DNA of 64,000 nt from an uncultured bacterium (GTDB lineage: Bacteria > Cyanobacteriota > Vampirovibrionia > Gastranaerophilales > Gastranaerophilaceae). Positions 34,776 to 43,279 of this stretch are shown here, piece after piece; the stretch's first letter is position 1; each line of letters begins with the position of its first letter. The notes beneath the pieces are model-generated. The model searched no databases. It saw only the letters and a program-made list of their open reading frames with translations, and was not told where the DNA came from. The stretch is from positions 1 through 64,000 of the forward strand of contig CASFCQ010000004.1 of the NCBI GenBank assembly GCA_949293185.1, written 5' to 3'. Made by a program: the position numbers and the translations under genes.

Positions 34776-34803
34776 ACGGCAGCAATGAAAAAGCTGCCGT
34801 TAA
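34776..34803 (+). other. Hairpin after the cupin gene
   Basis: ACGGCAGC pairs perfectly with GCTGCCGT around a 9-nt loop, 16 nt after the cupin stop. No T-run follows, so termination would be weak. Repeat copy B begins immediately after it. Confidence 0.4.
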
Positions 34804-34929
34804 TCTAATCTAGTGTCGCAGTTGCCGACTCGAGCCTTCGAGCCGTCACTGCTCACCTTTTCAATGTGACACTCCCAAAATTCGTTCACGTCGCTTTGCT
34901 CCTTATCACGAATTTTTCTCGGACATTTT
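34804..34929. repeat. 126-bp dispersed repeat, copy B
   Basis: This copy is identical to 25087-25212 except at four positions, same orientation, no gaps. No tRNA lies next to it. Its edges coincide with the cupin-gene hairpin on the left and with the start of a T-rich stretch on the right. Confidence 0.9.
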
Positions 34930-34996
34930 TTGTTTATAGTGCATTACTTTAAAACATGTGTTATTATGAATGTAGTAAAGATGCGAGGGGTATGTT

Positions 34997-35389
34997 ATGC
35001 AGGTAAAGAGTATTGGTGCTGGTAATGCTTTAAATAACAATTTTAAAGCGGCATTTGTGCAAAGTCCTGATTTGAACGAAGTTACTGTCTACGAAATTAG
35101 AAAAAACCGTTCGGAGTACTGGCAAAAAGGTTTAAAAGATTTAAGCGAAATTCAAAAAGATACAAAGTTGGATTTAGAAATTGATACAGACGGGCAAATT
35201 GTAATTACAAACCTTAAAAACAATAATTCTATTATCTGGCAGGATCATCAGAATTTTTCTGAAGACTTGAAAGCTCTTAGCAACCCTGCATCTCAGGCAT
35301 ATTATAATCTGTTTTTGGCAGGGCAGAGTATAAGTGTTATGGATGAACTGCAAAAAATAAATAATACATATTATGCCAAGAAAAAGTAA
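34997..35389 (+). CDS. Small hypothetical protein with F-x-[GAS] N-terminus
   Basis: 130 residues with a GAGGGG ribosome site. The N-terminus reads MQVKSIGAGNALNNNFKAAFV, containing the short F-K-A motif shared with other unknown proteins in the window. The rest is alpha/beta (LDLEIDTDGQIVITNLKNNN) with a helical tail. There is no signal peptide and no known domain. It lies between repeat copy B and a bidirectional terminator, so it is transcribed alone. Confidence 0.65.
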   Translation: MQVKSIGAGNALNNNFKAAFVQSPDLNEVTVYEIRKNRSEYWQKGLKDLSEIQKDTKLDLEIDTDGQIVITNLKNNNSIIWQDHQNFSEDLKALSNPASQAYYNLFLAGQSISVMDELQKINNTYYAKKK

Positions 35390-35396
35390 TTACAGA

Positions 35397-35436
35397 TAAA
35401 AAGCCTCCGTTAAACTTTTATCCGGAGGCTTTTGGT
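35397..35436. terminator. Bidirectional rho-independent terminator
   Basis: AAAAGCCTCCG pairs with CGGAGGCTTTT around a 13-nt loop, with A-run and T-run on the respective sides. It separates the convergent 130-residue and 352-residue genes. Confidence 0.85.
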
Positions 35437-35441
35437 TTTTA

Positions 35442-36500
35442 TTATTCTTTTTCTATATCTTCTAACCGGTGAATTTGGTAGTATCCTTTTACTTCTTCAA
35501 AATTTTTACCCATTTTATCAAGAACTCTGTTTAGTTCGTCTTGTGTTTGGGATATCATTTCCGGTCCGTGGGTTTTGATATTTGCATACATATCATATTC
35601 CTGCTGGAGTTTTTTGCTGCGTTCTTTTGCATCACTTATGCCTCTCAGTCGTCCCATTCTTTCCAGATAATTTGTTGGATTTGCATTTTTTTCGAGTCTT
35701 TCGTATTCATCAATTTGTCTCGGAATGCTTTCATCGGTCAGATATTTGTGAAATGCTATAGTTTCAAGCTTCACATTAGCAAGTTTATATTTTGTTTTTA
35801 AATCTTCCAGTCTGTTTGCCAGTTCATCTTTGTACATAAAATCCTGACCGGTTTTGTACATGATATTATACAAATTTTGAGCGTAGATAACTTTTTGATT
35901 CGCTTTGTTTATTCTTGAATAGTATTTTGCCTCTTGTTCAGGGGTATTTTTTTCTATCGGGTTTTCGAGGCTGTCTTCGTCAGCTGATATAACTCTCTGT
36001 TGATATGTTATGTAATCTCTTAAATCAGCAAAATAATCATGCGGATTTGGTTTTTCAGATGTATATTTTTCTTTAAGCTCATCTACGGTAGGGAATGCCG
36101 GTTCATTATCGTATACTATATATCCGTGTTCATTACGGATTTTGTCTGTAATTGTTTCGTTAGGGTCTGCTATGTAGAATGTTGTATCAAGTTTGTTTTG
36201 TGTTTTTTCAAAGCTTCTGTTTTTGTCGAATTTTTCTGTATACAGTTTTACATTACGCGCAAGATAATCAGCGATTTTTTCTTTTGAATCGTTGTTTATA
36301 TCCACACGATTTTCTACTCCCATAAAGAAAGGTTTCATATCCTGACCCAGTATGTAGCAGGAAATATACCCGTATTCATTAGAAATTATAGGATTTGCAC
36401 TGTGTCCGCTAAAAGCAGGTTTTGAATTGTTAGTTTGGGTTTTATTATTCAATCTGTTTTGTTTTGCAGGGATATATGTATTTATTGCAGAAATTCTCAT
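35442..36500 (-). CDS. Hypothetical protein, helical, F-x-[GAS] N-terminus
   Basis: 352 residues with an AAGGAGAG ribosome site. The first 40 residues are polar and carry KPAFSGHS, the F-x-[GAS] motif. Residues 40-170 look globular alpha/beta (YGYISCYILGQDMKPFFM). Residues 185-350 are helical and charged with coiled-coil character (LANRLEDLKTKYKLANVKLE, KERSKKLQQEYDMYANIK). No family is recognised and no signal peptide or membrane segment is seen. Confidence 0.65.
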   Translation of the reverse strand: MRISAINTYIPAKQNRLNNKTQTNNSKPAFSGHSANPIISNEYGYISCYILGQDMKPFFMGVENRVDINNDSKEKIADYLARNVKLYTEKFDKNRSFEKTQNKLDTTFYIADPNETITDKIRNEHGYIVYDNEPAFPTVDELKEKYTSEKPNPHDYFADLRDYITYQQRVISADEDSLENPIEKNTPEQEAKYYSRINKANQKVIYAQNLYNIMYKTGQDFMYKDELANRLEDLKTKYKLANVKLETIAFHKYLTDESIPRQIDEYERLEKNANPTNYLERMGRLRGISDAKERSKKLQQEYDMYANIKTHGPEMISQTQDELNRVLDKMGKNFEEVKGYYQIHRLEDIEKE

Positions 36501-36594
36501 GAAAATGCTCTCCTTATTTACTTATTTAAGGTAACGCTAAACACAAAATTTTTTGCTACTTTTTTAGTAATACTGTAATTAAATTTAACATTAT

Positions 36595-37593
36595 TTAAAA
36601 ATCTCCGTCACATTTTGTATTGCAGAAAACACATTTATCTTTATTAAGATTATATTTTATTATTTTATAACCATTCCTTATAATAACAGGTTGTCCGCAT
36701 TTTTTGCAATATGTACAGGATGTTTCTGCAGTTGTTATATTGCCTGTATAAACATATTTTAAACCTGCTTTAATTGCAATTTTGTATGCTCTTAGCAGTG
36801 TTGAATATTCAGTGGCTTTTTTGTTTGTTAATTTGTAATTAGGGAAAAAAGCGCTAAAATGCAGCGGTACACAATCTCTAATATTTTCAAGAATCCACTG
36901 ACACTGGGCATTTAGCTGCTCATCAGTATCATTTTCGCCTTCAATGAGCATAGTTGTTAATTCAACATGACATTTTGTTTCGTTGCACACGTATTTTATT
37001 GTGTCCAGTACAGGTTGTAATTTTGCAAGGCAGTTTTTAACGTAAAATTCTTCACTGAACCCTTTTAAATCAATATTTGCCGCATCCATGTATTCAAAAA
37101 ATTCCAGCGCAGGTTCTTTATTTATGAAACCGGATGTTACCGCGATAGTTTTTATTCCGTTTTGACGGCAAAGTTTAGCAGTATCAATTGCATATTCAAA
37201 AAATATAATCGGGTCGTTATAGGTGAACGCTACACTTTTGCAGTTATATTTTTTAGCAATTTGTACAATTTCTTGAGGAGAAGTTTTATTTAAAAGAGAA
37301 ATATCATTGTTTGTTTTTGTTGTTTGCCAGTTCTGGCAGAATTTACATCCCATATTGCATCCGTTAGTACCAAAAGATAGTACGCCTGAGCCGGGGTAAA
37401 ACTGGTAAAGAGGCTTTTTCTCAACAGGGTCTATTGCCAGACCTGTATTGTAGCCGTATTGCGTTAAAACAATGCTGCTGTTTATGTTTTTTCTTACGGA
37501 GCAAAATCCGCTTTGCCCCTCTTTAAGGATGCAGTTTCTGGGACAGATTGTACATTGGACTTTACCGTTCGTTAAAAAATTTTGATATTTCAT
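36595..37593 (-). CDS. AmmeMemoRadiSam system radical SAM enzyme
   Basis: 332 residues from ATG 37593; an upstream in-frame start overlaps the divergent gene and is rejected. The cluster motif is CNMGCKFC (C-x3-C-x2-C) in FGTNGCNMGCKFCQNWQ, preceded by an N-terminal Cys-rich region (CTICPRNCILKEGQSGFCSV) typical of this family and PflA-like activases. The C-terminus has two more Cys pairs (CTYCKKCGQ, CVFCNTKC) that may bind zinc or an auxiliary cluster. The Memo-AMMECR1 fusion is encoded divergently from the same promoter spot. The substrate of this three-part system is unknown. Confidence 0.94.
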   Translation of the reverse strand: MKYQNFLTNGKVQCTICPRNCILKEGQSGFCSVRKNINSSIVLTQYGYNTGLAIDPVEKKPLYQFYPGSGVLSFGTNGCNMGCKFCQNWQTTKTNNDISLLNKTSPQEIVQIAKKYNCKSVAFTYNDPIIFFEYAIDTAKLCRQNGIKTIAVTSGFINKEPALEFFEYMDAANIDLKGFSEEFYVKNCLAKLQPVLDTIKYVCNETKCHVELTTMLIEGENDTDEQLNAQCQWILENIRDCVPLHFSAFFPNYKLTNKKATEYSTLLRAYKIAIKAGLKYVYTGNITTAETSCTYCKKCGQPVIIRNGYKIIKYNLNKDKCVFCNTKCDGDF

Positions 37594-37614
37594 AAAATGT
37601 ATTATAATGCCGTT
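37580..37614. promoter_or_regulatory. Shared symmetric -10 of two divergent leaderless genes
   Basis: The self-complementary ATTATAAT (37601-37608) gives a TATAAT on each strand. On plus it ends six bases before ATG 37615. On minus it ends seven bases before ATG 37593. Only 21 bp separate the two start codons. Possible -35 elements are TTTTGA (37580-37585) for plus and a weaker TTTAAC-like site for minus. Both transcripts would be leaderless and must compete for one site. Confidence 0.7.
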
Positions 37615-38952
37615 ATGGAAAAAGTTAAACAACCTTCTGTCGCCGGTTCTTTCTATACGGCAGACGCTGTGGAATTAAAAAATCAAATAGAAAGTTTTAA
37701 AGAAAACAGTAAAAATACGTATACTGTGCCTGCACGTGCTGTAATTGTACCGCATGCAGGACTTGTATATTCAGGAAGGCTTGCCTATGAAGGCATAAGC
37801 CAGCTGGATAAAAATATAGAGAACATATTTATTATTGCTCCGGCTCACAAAGTTGCTTTTGAAGGACTTGTCTTGAGCGATTTTGAAAAATGGAGTACGC
37901 CGTTTGGTGAAATAAAGATTAATCTTGAACTTAATGCAGAGCTGCAAGAAAAATTCGGCGCTCAATATAACAATCTTGCTCTTGAAAATGAACACTCTAT
38001 TGAAATCCAGATTCCTATTATCCAGCAGGTGTTTGAAAATGTAAAAATTGTACCTGTCCTTGTGGGAATGGAAAGCCCCGATACTGTTGAAAAAATTATT
38101 GAAACATACTACAGGGATGAGAAAAACGGATTTATCATCTCGTCAGATTTAAGCCATTTTTTAAACGAAGTGCAGGCAAAAAAAGTCGACACTCTTACTG
38201 CCCGGATGATTGAATCCGGTAATACCGAAAATTTTGCACCGCAGCAGGCATGCGGTATGGTCGGTATACTCGGGCTTGTCGGTTTTGCTAAGAAAAATAA
38301 TTATTCTTTAATAAGAATAGATATGACAAATTCCGCAGCAGCATCCGGAGATAAATCAAGCGTTGTGGGTTACGGCTGCTGGTTTATGTATGAAGGTGAA
38401 AGAAACAATTTCTTAAAAGAATATTGTTCTGAGCTAATTAAAGACCTTGCCCGTTTGAGTATCAAATCACGTTTGCAGCAAATGCAGGAAAAAATTAATT
38501 ATCCTCAGGTGTTGGACGAACTTGGCGCTTGCTTTGTTACTCTGGAAAAAGAAGGTAATCTAAGAGGCTGTATCGGCTCTATACTGCCATACAGAACACT
38601 TATAGAAGATATACTCACAAACGCGCAAAAAGCGGGATTTGCTGACCCGAGGTTCAAACCTGTTACAAACGAAGAATTTGAACAATTGGATATTGCTGTT
38701 TCTGTTTTGTCTAATCCCAAGCCTATAAAATTTGAGGATGAATCTGATTTATTGAACAAAATTGAAGCGGGTAAAGACGGAATAATAATAAAAGACGGTC
38801 AGCATCAGGCTGTTTTCTTACCGTCGGTTTGGGAACAGCTGCCTGATAAAAGAGAGTTTTTGAATGCATTAAAACTTAAAGCCGGCTTAGGACCGGAGCA
38901 TTTTTCAAAAACTTTTGAGGCTTACAGGTTCGAAACCGTTTATATAAAATAA
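37615..38952 (+). CDS. AmmeMemoRadiSam fusion protein: Memo (B) + AMMECR1 (A)
   Basis: 445 residues from ATG 37615. Residues 1-265 are a Memo domain: QPSVAGSFYTAD, VPHAGLVYSGR, the EHSIEIQIP segment and ISSDLSHF carry the conserved His/Asp metal-site residues. Residues 280-445 are an AMMECR1 domain with the invariant LRGCIGS and FADPRF. In many genomes these are separate genes next to the radical SAM enzyme; here A and B are fused. A terminator follows at 38968-39010. The biochemical reaction is still unknown. Confidence 0.95.
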   Translation: MEKVKQPSVAGSFYTADAVELKNQIESFKENSKNTYTVPARAVIVPHAGLVYSGRLAYEGISQLDKNIENIFIIAPAHKVAFEGLVLSDFEKWSTPFGEIKINLELNAELQEKFGAQYNNLALENEHSIEIQIPIIQQVFENVKIVPVLVGMESPDTVEKIIETYYRDEKNGFIISSDLSHFLNEVQAKKVDTLTARMIESGNTENFAPQQACGMVGILGLVGFAKKNNYSLIRIDMTNSAAASGDKSSVVGYGCWFMYEGERNNFLKEYCSELIKDLARLSIKSRLQQMQEKINYPQVLDELGACFVTLEKEGNLRGCIGSILPYRTLIEDILTNAQKAGFADPRFKPVTNEEFEQLDIAVSVLSNPKPIKFEDESDLLNKIEAGKDGIIIKDGQHQAVFLPSVWEQLPDKREFLNALKLKAGLGPEHFSKTFEAYRFETVYIK

Positions 38953-38967
38953 TTTGTTTAATAATTC

Positions 38968-39010
38968 AATTGTCTTAACTGTTAATTTACTGCAGTTAAG
39001 GCAATTTTTT
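38968..39010 (+). terminator. Rho-independent terminator of the Memo-AMMECR1 gene
   Basis: AATTGTCTTAACTG (38968-38981) pairs with CAGTTAAGGCAATT (38993-39006), 14 bp with one G-U, followed by TTTT. Confidence 0.85.
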
Positions 39011-39081
39011 ATATAATGCTTTTCTCTGATGAAAGTTTTTTCCTTTTTCTTTATTAATAGACTAAAGGAAAAGGAGTTTTT

Positions 39082-39771
39082 ATGAAAGAGAAAAAAATAC
39101 TTATTGTCGTTACTAATACATCCGAGATGGATGATTTGAATAAAACAAAGACAGGGGTCTGGCTGGAAGAATTTGCTGTACCGTTTTTAGAGTTTAAAAA
39201 CTCGTCTGATGACGACATTAAACTTGACGTTACAGTCGCCAGCCCCCTTGGCGGGGTTGCTCCTGTTGATGAAGCGAGTCTTGAATGTAAAAATCCGACG
39301 CAATGGGATTACACAAAAAAAGATTTAGATAATACCGTAAAACTCTCTGAAGTTGATTATGAAAAATACGATGCCATTTTTATACCGGGCGGGCACGGAC
39401 CAATGTTTGACCTTGCAAAAGATGAACTTTTAGGAAAAATAGTTTCTCATTTTTATAATACACATAAAATTGTGTCGGCTGTATGCCATGGACCAGCAGG
39501 GCTGATTAATGCAAAAACTTTAACAGGAGAACCTATTGTGAAGGGGATGCAGGTTACTTGCTTTACAAATGAAGAAGAAAAAATTGTCAAGAAAGATAAA
39601 CTGATGCCGTTTTTACTGGAATCAAAATTGAAACAGCTGGGTGCATATTTTAATGCTGCAGAGCCATGGAGTGAAAATGTGATTGTGGACGAGAATCTTA
39701 TTACAGGTCAAAATCCTGCTTCTGCAAAAAAGTTAGCACAGGCTGTTTTGAAAAAGCTTAAGTCCAATTAA
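39082..39771 (+). CDS. DJ-1/PfpI superfamily protein, Hsp31-like
   Basis: 229 residues with an AAAGGAG ribosome site. The nucleophile elbow is AVCHGPAG (C135, H136). The glutamate-bearing segment GVWLEEF and IPGGHGPMFDL are typical of Hsp31/GATase1-like members such as glyoxalase III. It could detoxify methylglyoxal or act as a deglycase or chaperone. No signal peptide is seen. It is closed by a strong terminator at 39773-39810 and looks monocistronic. Confidence 0.9.
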   Translation: MKEKKILIVVTNTSEMDDLNKTKTGVWLEEFAVPFLEFKNSSDDDIKLDVTVASPLGGVAPVDEASLECKNPTQWDYTKKDLDNTVKLSEVDYEKYDAIFIPGGHGPMFDLAKDELLGKIVSHFYNTHKIVSAVCHGPAGLINAKTLTGEPIVKGMQVTCFTNEEEKIVKKDKLMPFLLESKLKQLGAYFNAAEPWSENVIVDENLITGQNPASAKKLAQAVLKKLKSN

Positions 39772-39772
39772 T

Positions 39773-39810
39773 AAAAAACTCCGGTTTTGTAGTTAACCGG
39801 AGTTTTTTAT
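39773..39810. terminator. Bidirectional rho-independent terminator
   Basis: AAAAAACTCCGGTT (39773-39786) pairs perfectly with AACCGGAGTTTTTT (39795-39808). It ends the Hsp31-like gene on plus and the pentapeptide gene on minus. Confidence 0.9.
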
Positions 39811-39824
39811 TAAAACTTCTATTT

Positions 39825-40355
39825 TTAATAGTCTGAGCTAGAGTTGTCGTCATCATCTTCCAGAGATGACAAATCTTTTGTGTAAGTTGTATCAAAATCT
39901 TCCGGAAGCATATCGGTGTCCGGCCAGATTGTAGATTCATCGAATCTTACGGCATCCATATTATCAGCTGCTGAAAAATCCGAATTTTGCAAATCGCTTT
40001 CATTGAATACAGCACCTGCCATATCTGCATCGGTAAAGCTGCAGTAATTAACAGCTGCATAGCTGAAATCAGTGCCGTTTAGTAAAGCACCGGAAAAATT
40101 ACACTCTACAAGGTTTGCACGTGAAAAATCCGCAGATGTCAGATCGGTATCAGTGAAGTTTACTTCTGTAAAATTAGATTCGCCAAATGAACATCCCGAT
40201 AAATCCGCGTTGGTAAGATTTATACCTTCAAGTGTCAGATTGGAAAAATCAAGTTCACTCAGGTCAATTTCTTCGTGTTCTTTTCTGTAATCTTCGTAAG
40301 CGGAAGGATTTGAAACAATCAGGTCAAATAATTCTTCTTTTGTGTATTCTGGCAT
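39825..40355 (-). CDS. Pentapeptide-repeat protein
   Basis: 176 residues. From about 30 to 145 the chain is built of A(D/N)LSx/F-type five-residue steps (LSELDFSNLTLEGINLTNAD, DLTSADFSRANLVECNFSGA), which form a right-handed quadrilateral beta helix. The ends are acidic (TKDLSSLEDDDDNSSSD). There is no signal peptide. Such proteins are frequent in cyanobacteria. Some mimic DNA and bind gyrase, but no role can be assigned here. A good AAGGAG site precedes the ATG. Confidence 0.9.
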   Translation of the reverse strand: MPEYTKEELFDLIVSNPSAYEDYRKEHEEIDLSELDFSNLTLEGINLTNADLSGCSFGESNFTEVNFTDTDLTSADFSRANLVECNFSGALLNGTDFSYAAVNYCSFTDADMAGAVFNESDLQNSDFSAADNMDAVRFDESTIWPDTDMLPEDFDTTYTKDLSSLEDDDDNSSSDY

Positions 40356-40402
40356 TTAAAAAGTCTCCTTAGTAATAATAGCTCATGATAACACTTTTTT
40401 TA

Positions 40403-41032
40403 TTAATCCTCAATGATTCTCATTTGCATAGCAAGCAAAACAGCCTGGGTTCTGTTTTTTACTTTTAATTTTTTGAAAATACTATTCAGGTGGGTTTTAA
40501 CTGTAACTTCACGCACATATAGTTTTTCGGCAATATCGTTATTGCTTGCTCCCTGAGAAACCATCTTAAGTATTTCTTTTTCTCTTGAAGTTAACGGTTC
40601 AATGTTTCCTTCTTTTACAAATTTAAGGTCAACATTGCTGTGTTTTTCTTTCTGCCAGGTAGAACGTCTTAATAATGCTTCAATCCTTGCAAGCAGGTTC
40701 GGTAAGATAAACGGTTTTACTACATAATCGTCCGCACCGAATTTCAAACCTGAGATTTCTTTTTGTTCTTCGTTTATTGCTGTAATCATGATTATCGGTA
40801 TATTTTCCAGTTTTTTGTTCTGGCGGATAGCTTTTAGGGTTTCCCATCCGTCCATATTAGGCATCATTACATCCAGCAGGACAAGGTCAAAATTACTATT
40901 TTCCGATGTAAGCTTTTTTATCCCCTGCAGTCCGTCCTTTGCAATATCTACCTCATATCCGTATAATGGCAAGGCATCAGCCAGATATTTAGGGTTGTCA
41001 TCAATAATCAGAATTTTAGCTATAGCAACCAT
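40403..41032 (-). CDS. Response regulator with LuxR-type HTH
   Basis: 209 residues from ATG 41032 (GGGA six bases upstream; ATG 41038 and GTG 41044 are alternatives). The receiver domain has the acidic pair in IIDDN, phospho-acceptor D in LVLLDVMMPNMDGW and the lysine in VVKPF. The C-terminal LuxR/NarL helix-turn-helix is LTSREKEILKMVSQGASNNDIAE...VKTHLNSIFKKLKVKNRTQA. No kinase is adjacent; the orphan kinase at 28100-29773 is a candidate partner. It is monocistronic. Targets are unknown. Confidence 0.93.
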   Translation of the reverse strand: MVAIAKILIIDDNPKYLADALPLYGYEVDIAKDGLQGIKKLTSENSNFDLVLLDVMMPNMDGWETLKAIRQNKKLENIPIIMITAINEEQKEISGLKFGADDYVVKPFILPNLLARIEALLRRSTWQKEKHSNVDLKFVKEGNIEPLTSREKEILKMVSQGASNNDIAEKLYVREVTVKTHLNSIFKKLKVKNRTQAVLLAMQMRIIED

Positions 41033-41191
41033 ATTCATTCCCACTCATACTACTTTAGTTGTAATTTTAATAAATAAAACCTTATTTATCAATGGAAAAG
41101 AACACAAATTCATCTATTTAGCTTAGATTTTATTGTATTTTAGGGGATATTCAAAAAATAAAAAGCTGTGTCAGCAAAAAATGAACAAAAA

Positions 41192-42112
41192 TTACAGACC
41201 TGTTAATTTGCTCATTATTTGAGGATATTTTTGTAACACATTTTTCAATTGTATATCATTTTGCGTTTTATTTATTTTGAATAAAGAAAAGTATTCGCTT
41301 TTTTCGTCTTGCGTTTTCGGGTTTAGTGGTATGAATTTTGTTATTGGAGTTTTAACAACGCTGATTTTTTTATTATTTAGTACGCACATAGCCCAAAACC
41401 ATATATCGTCTGCGTTAGGAGCAAGCTGCATAAATAAATTTTCATCCGTTATATCTTTATATAATGAATACGGAGGGTAAAGAACACCGCCGACACCTGT
41501 AAAAAAGTTCAAAAAAGACGGTTCGGCATCTGTTATACAAAGATTCCATTTTGTATACGGCGCAATGTTGTTGCTGCCGTCAAATTCTATTTTGTGCGCT
41601 CTGTGGCAGTGGATATATTCAGGATTTTGAAGATATGATTCGTATAAAATCTTCAGCCAGTCGGACGGATAATACACATCATCGTCCGCTGTAACGATAA
41701 TGTCTGTATTATTCTCTTTTAAAAGAGGTATAAGCTTTTTATAAGATTTTAAATTTTTGCACCATTTTATGCTGAGTCCGTGTTTAGTAAGGTTAGTAAG
41801 CGTTTTGGGCAGGCTGTTTTCTTTTTCGCAGAATTCTTCATCTGACAGCCAGAGTATGATTTTGTCAGGTTTTACTTCCTGATTTAAAACAGAATAGATA
41901 CAATAATGTATATCATCTATCCGCTGCGGAAACGATGTCATAGAAACTACAAACTTGGGGTTTCTTGGCTCTTTATTAAGACAAATTCCGCAAAGATTTG
42001 AAATTTCTTTATCTAATTTACGTTTGTTAAGTTTTTTGTTGTAAGTAAACTTTAAACCTAAAACAGATATTTTTATTTTGGTTGGTTCATTTGTGTATTT
42101 AAAAAGTTCCAT
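41192..42112 (-). CDS. GT-A fold glycosyltransferase-like protein
   Basis: 306 residues. The start of the catalytic domain is FVVSMTSFPQRIDDIHYCIYS, and the nucleotide-sugar/metal motif is VTADDDVYYP. The region WFWAMCVLNNKKISVVKT resembles the acceptor side of such enzymes. It starts 8 bp after the neighbouring GT2 gene, so the two are cotranscribed and probably work on the same surface glycan. No membrane helix is seen. Acceptor and sugar are unknown. Confidence 0.82.
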   Translation of the reverse strand: MELFKYTNEPTKIKISVLGLKFTYNKKLNKRKLDKEISNLCGICLNKEPRNPKFVVSMTSFPQRIDDIHYCIYSVLNQEVKPDKIILWLSDEEFCEKENSLPKTLTNLTKHGLSIKWCKNLKSYKKLIPLLKENNTDIIVTADDDVYYPSDWLKILYESYLQNPEYIHCHRAHKIEFDGSNNIAPYTKWNLCITDAEPSFLNFFTGVGGVLYPPYSLYKDITDENLFMQLAPNADDIWFWAMCVLNNKKISVVKTPITKFIPLNPKTQDEKSEYFSLFKINKTQNDIQLKNVLQKYPQIMSKLTGL

Positions 42113-42120
42113 TGTTTTGT

Positions 42121-43158
42121 TTATAAAATATTGAGTAATTTTTTAGTGTTTTTGATAATTAATGATTTGAGTTTTACTTTTTCTCTTAAATTTGGAATCA
42201 ACCCAAAGGTAATAATATTTAATAATAAATATTCAATATAATTTTTGTACAGTGGTTTTGTATCGAACCTTTCTTTTATGATACTTTTATCTATTGTGTT
42301 AAATGGCTCTTGCTGTAAAAATTCTTTTATTGAAGAAAAAAATTTTTCTCCCACCGGAAAATTTAATTCATAGTAAATAGAATTAAGCACTCTTTGTATA
42401 TATGAGTCTTTTAAAGTTTGTTCCATAGAATTTTCTTTAAGAATGTTGTAAATTTCTTTAAATGCAATTACACACTGGTAAGAATATTTTTCACGAGATG
42501 TTGAGCCAGAGCCGGGAGTTAAAAATCTGTATGTCGCAAGCTCTTTATCGACAAAGCTTATTCTTTTTGCAAAGGCGAAGGCAAGCATTGTAAAGGCTAA
42601 ATCGTTGGTTGATTTTGTAAGAGAGTATTTAAGATTACGACTTTTAATAAACTCAGTTTTATACAGCTTGTTGTACGGGACAGGGTCTGCGAGAGCAAAA
42701 ATATCAGGAACATCGTTTTTAGAAAATACTTCTTTATCGGGCAGCAATTTGTAAGTTACACCTTTATTGCCGGCAATTCTTCCTGTTTTTATATTGTGTT
42801 TTTTGTATTTGCAAAAAGTTATGTCTGCATTTGTTTTTTGTGCCTGATTATACAAATTTTCTATTAAATCTTTTTCGTAGTCATCATCAGAATCAAGGCA
42901 TATAACATATTTTCCGCCGGCATGTTCTATACCTGTATTCCTTGCTGCACCGCCGCCCTGATTCGGCTGTTCAATGAGTTTAATTCGTATATCTTTACAG
43001 GCAAATTTTTTAATAATTTCAGCCGAGTCATCTTTTGAACCGTCGTCTACACAAATTATTTCAATATCCGTAAATGTCTGGTTTAAAAGGGTATTGAATA
43101 AAGAGTTTAGATATTTAGAAGCATTATATACGGGTACAACTACGGAAACTAAAGTCAT
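42121..43158 (-). CDS. Family 2 glycosyltransferase
   Basis: 345 residues. The GT2 signature is VSVVVPVYNASKYLNSLFNT with the DDGSKDDS motif, and the metal motif is CLDSDDDYEKD. The C-terminal third is helical and basic with a hydrophobic patch near YIEYLLLNIITFGLIP, which may touch the membrane. It likely adds a sugar to a lipopolysaccharide or other surface glycan. It is the first gene of a two-gene unit and is divergent from an XRE regulator. Confidence 0.9.
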   Translation of the reverse strand: MTLVSVVVPVYNASKYLNSLFNTLLNQTFTDIEIICVDDGSKDDSAEIIKKFACKDIRIKLIEQPNQGGGAARNTGIEHAGGKYVICLDSDDDYEKDLIENLYNQAQKTNADITFCKYKKHNIKTGRIAGNKGVTYKLLPDKEVFSKNDVPDIFALADPVPYNKLYKTEFIKSRNLKYSLTKSTNDLAFTMLAFAFAKRISFVDKELATYRFLTPGSGSTSREKYSYQCVIAFKEIYNILKENSMEQTLKDSYIQRVLNSIYYELNFPVGEKFFSSIKEFLQQEPFNTIDKSIIKERFDTKPLYKNYIEYLLLNIITFGLIPNLREKVKLKSLIIKNTKKLLNIL

Positions 43159-43279
43159 AATAATTTTGTTTTTCCTGTATTGATTGTAACTGGATTCTTA
43201 TAATTTCATGTATTTAAACATGGAAAAATAGAAGTGTCAATTCGTGTAATGTTGTGCTATTTTCAACAAAACTAAATAT

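Noticed and set aside
38968-39010. Riboswitch before the Hsp31-like gene
   Set aside because: The hairpin is followed by a T-run directly after the Memo-AMMECR1 stop and is explained as that gene's terminator.
41164-41182. Terminator after the glycosyltransferase pair
   Set aside because: The stem is only four base pairs (GCTG/CAGC) with T on both sides; too weak to call although a T-run follows on the minus strand.
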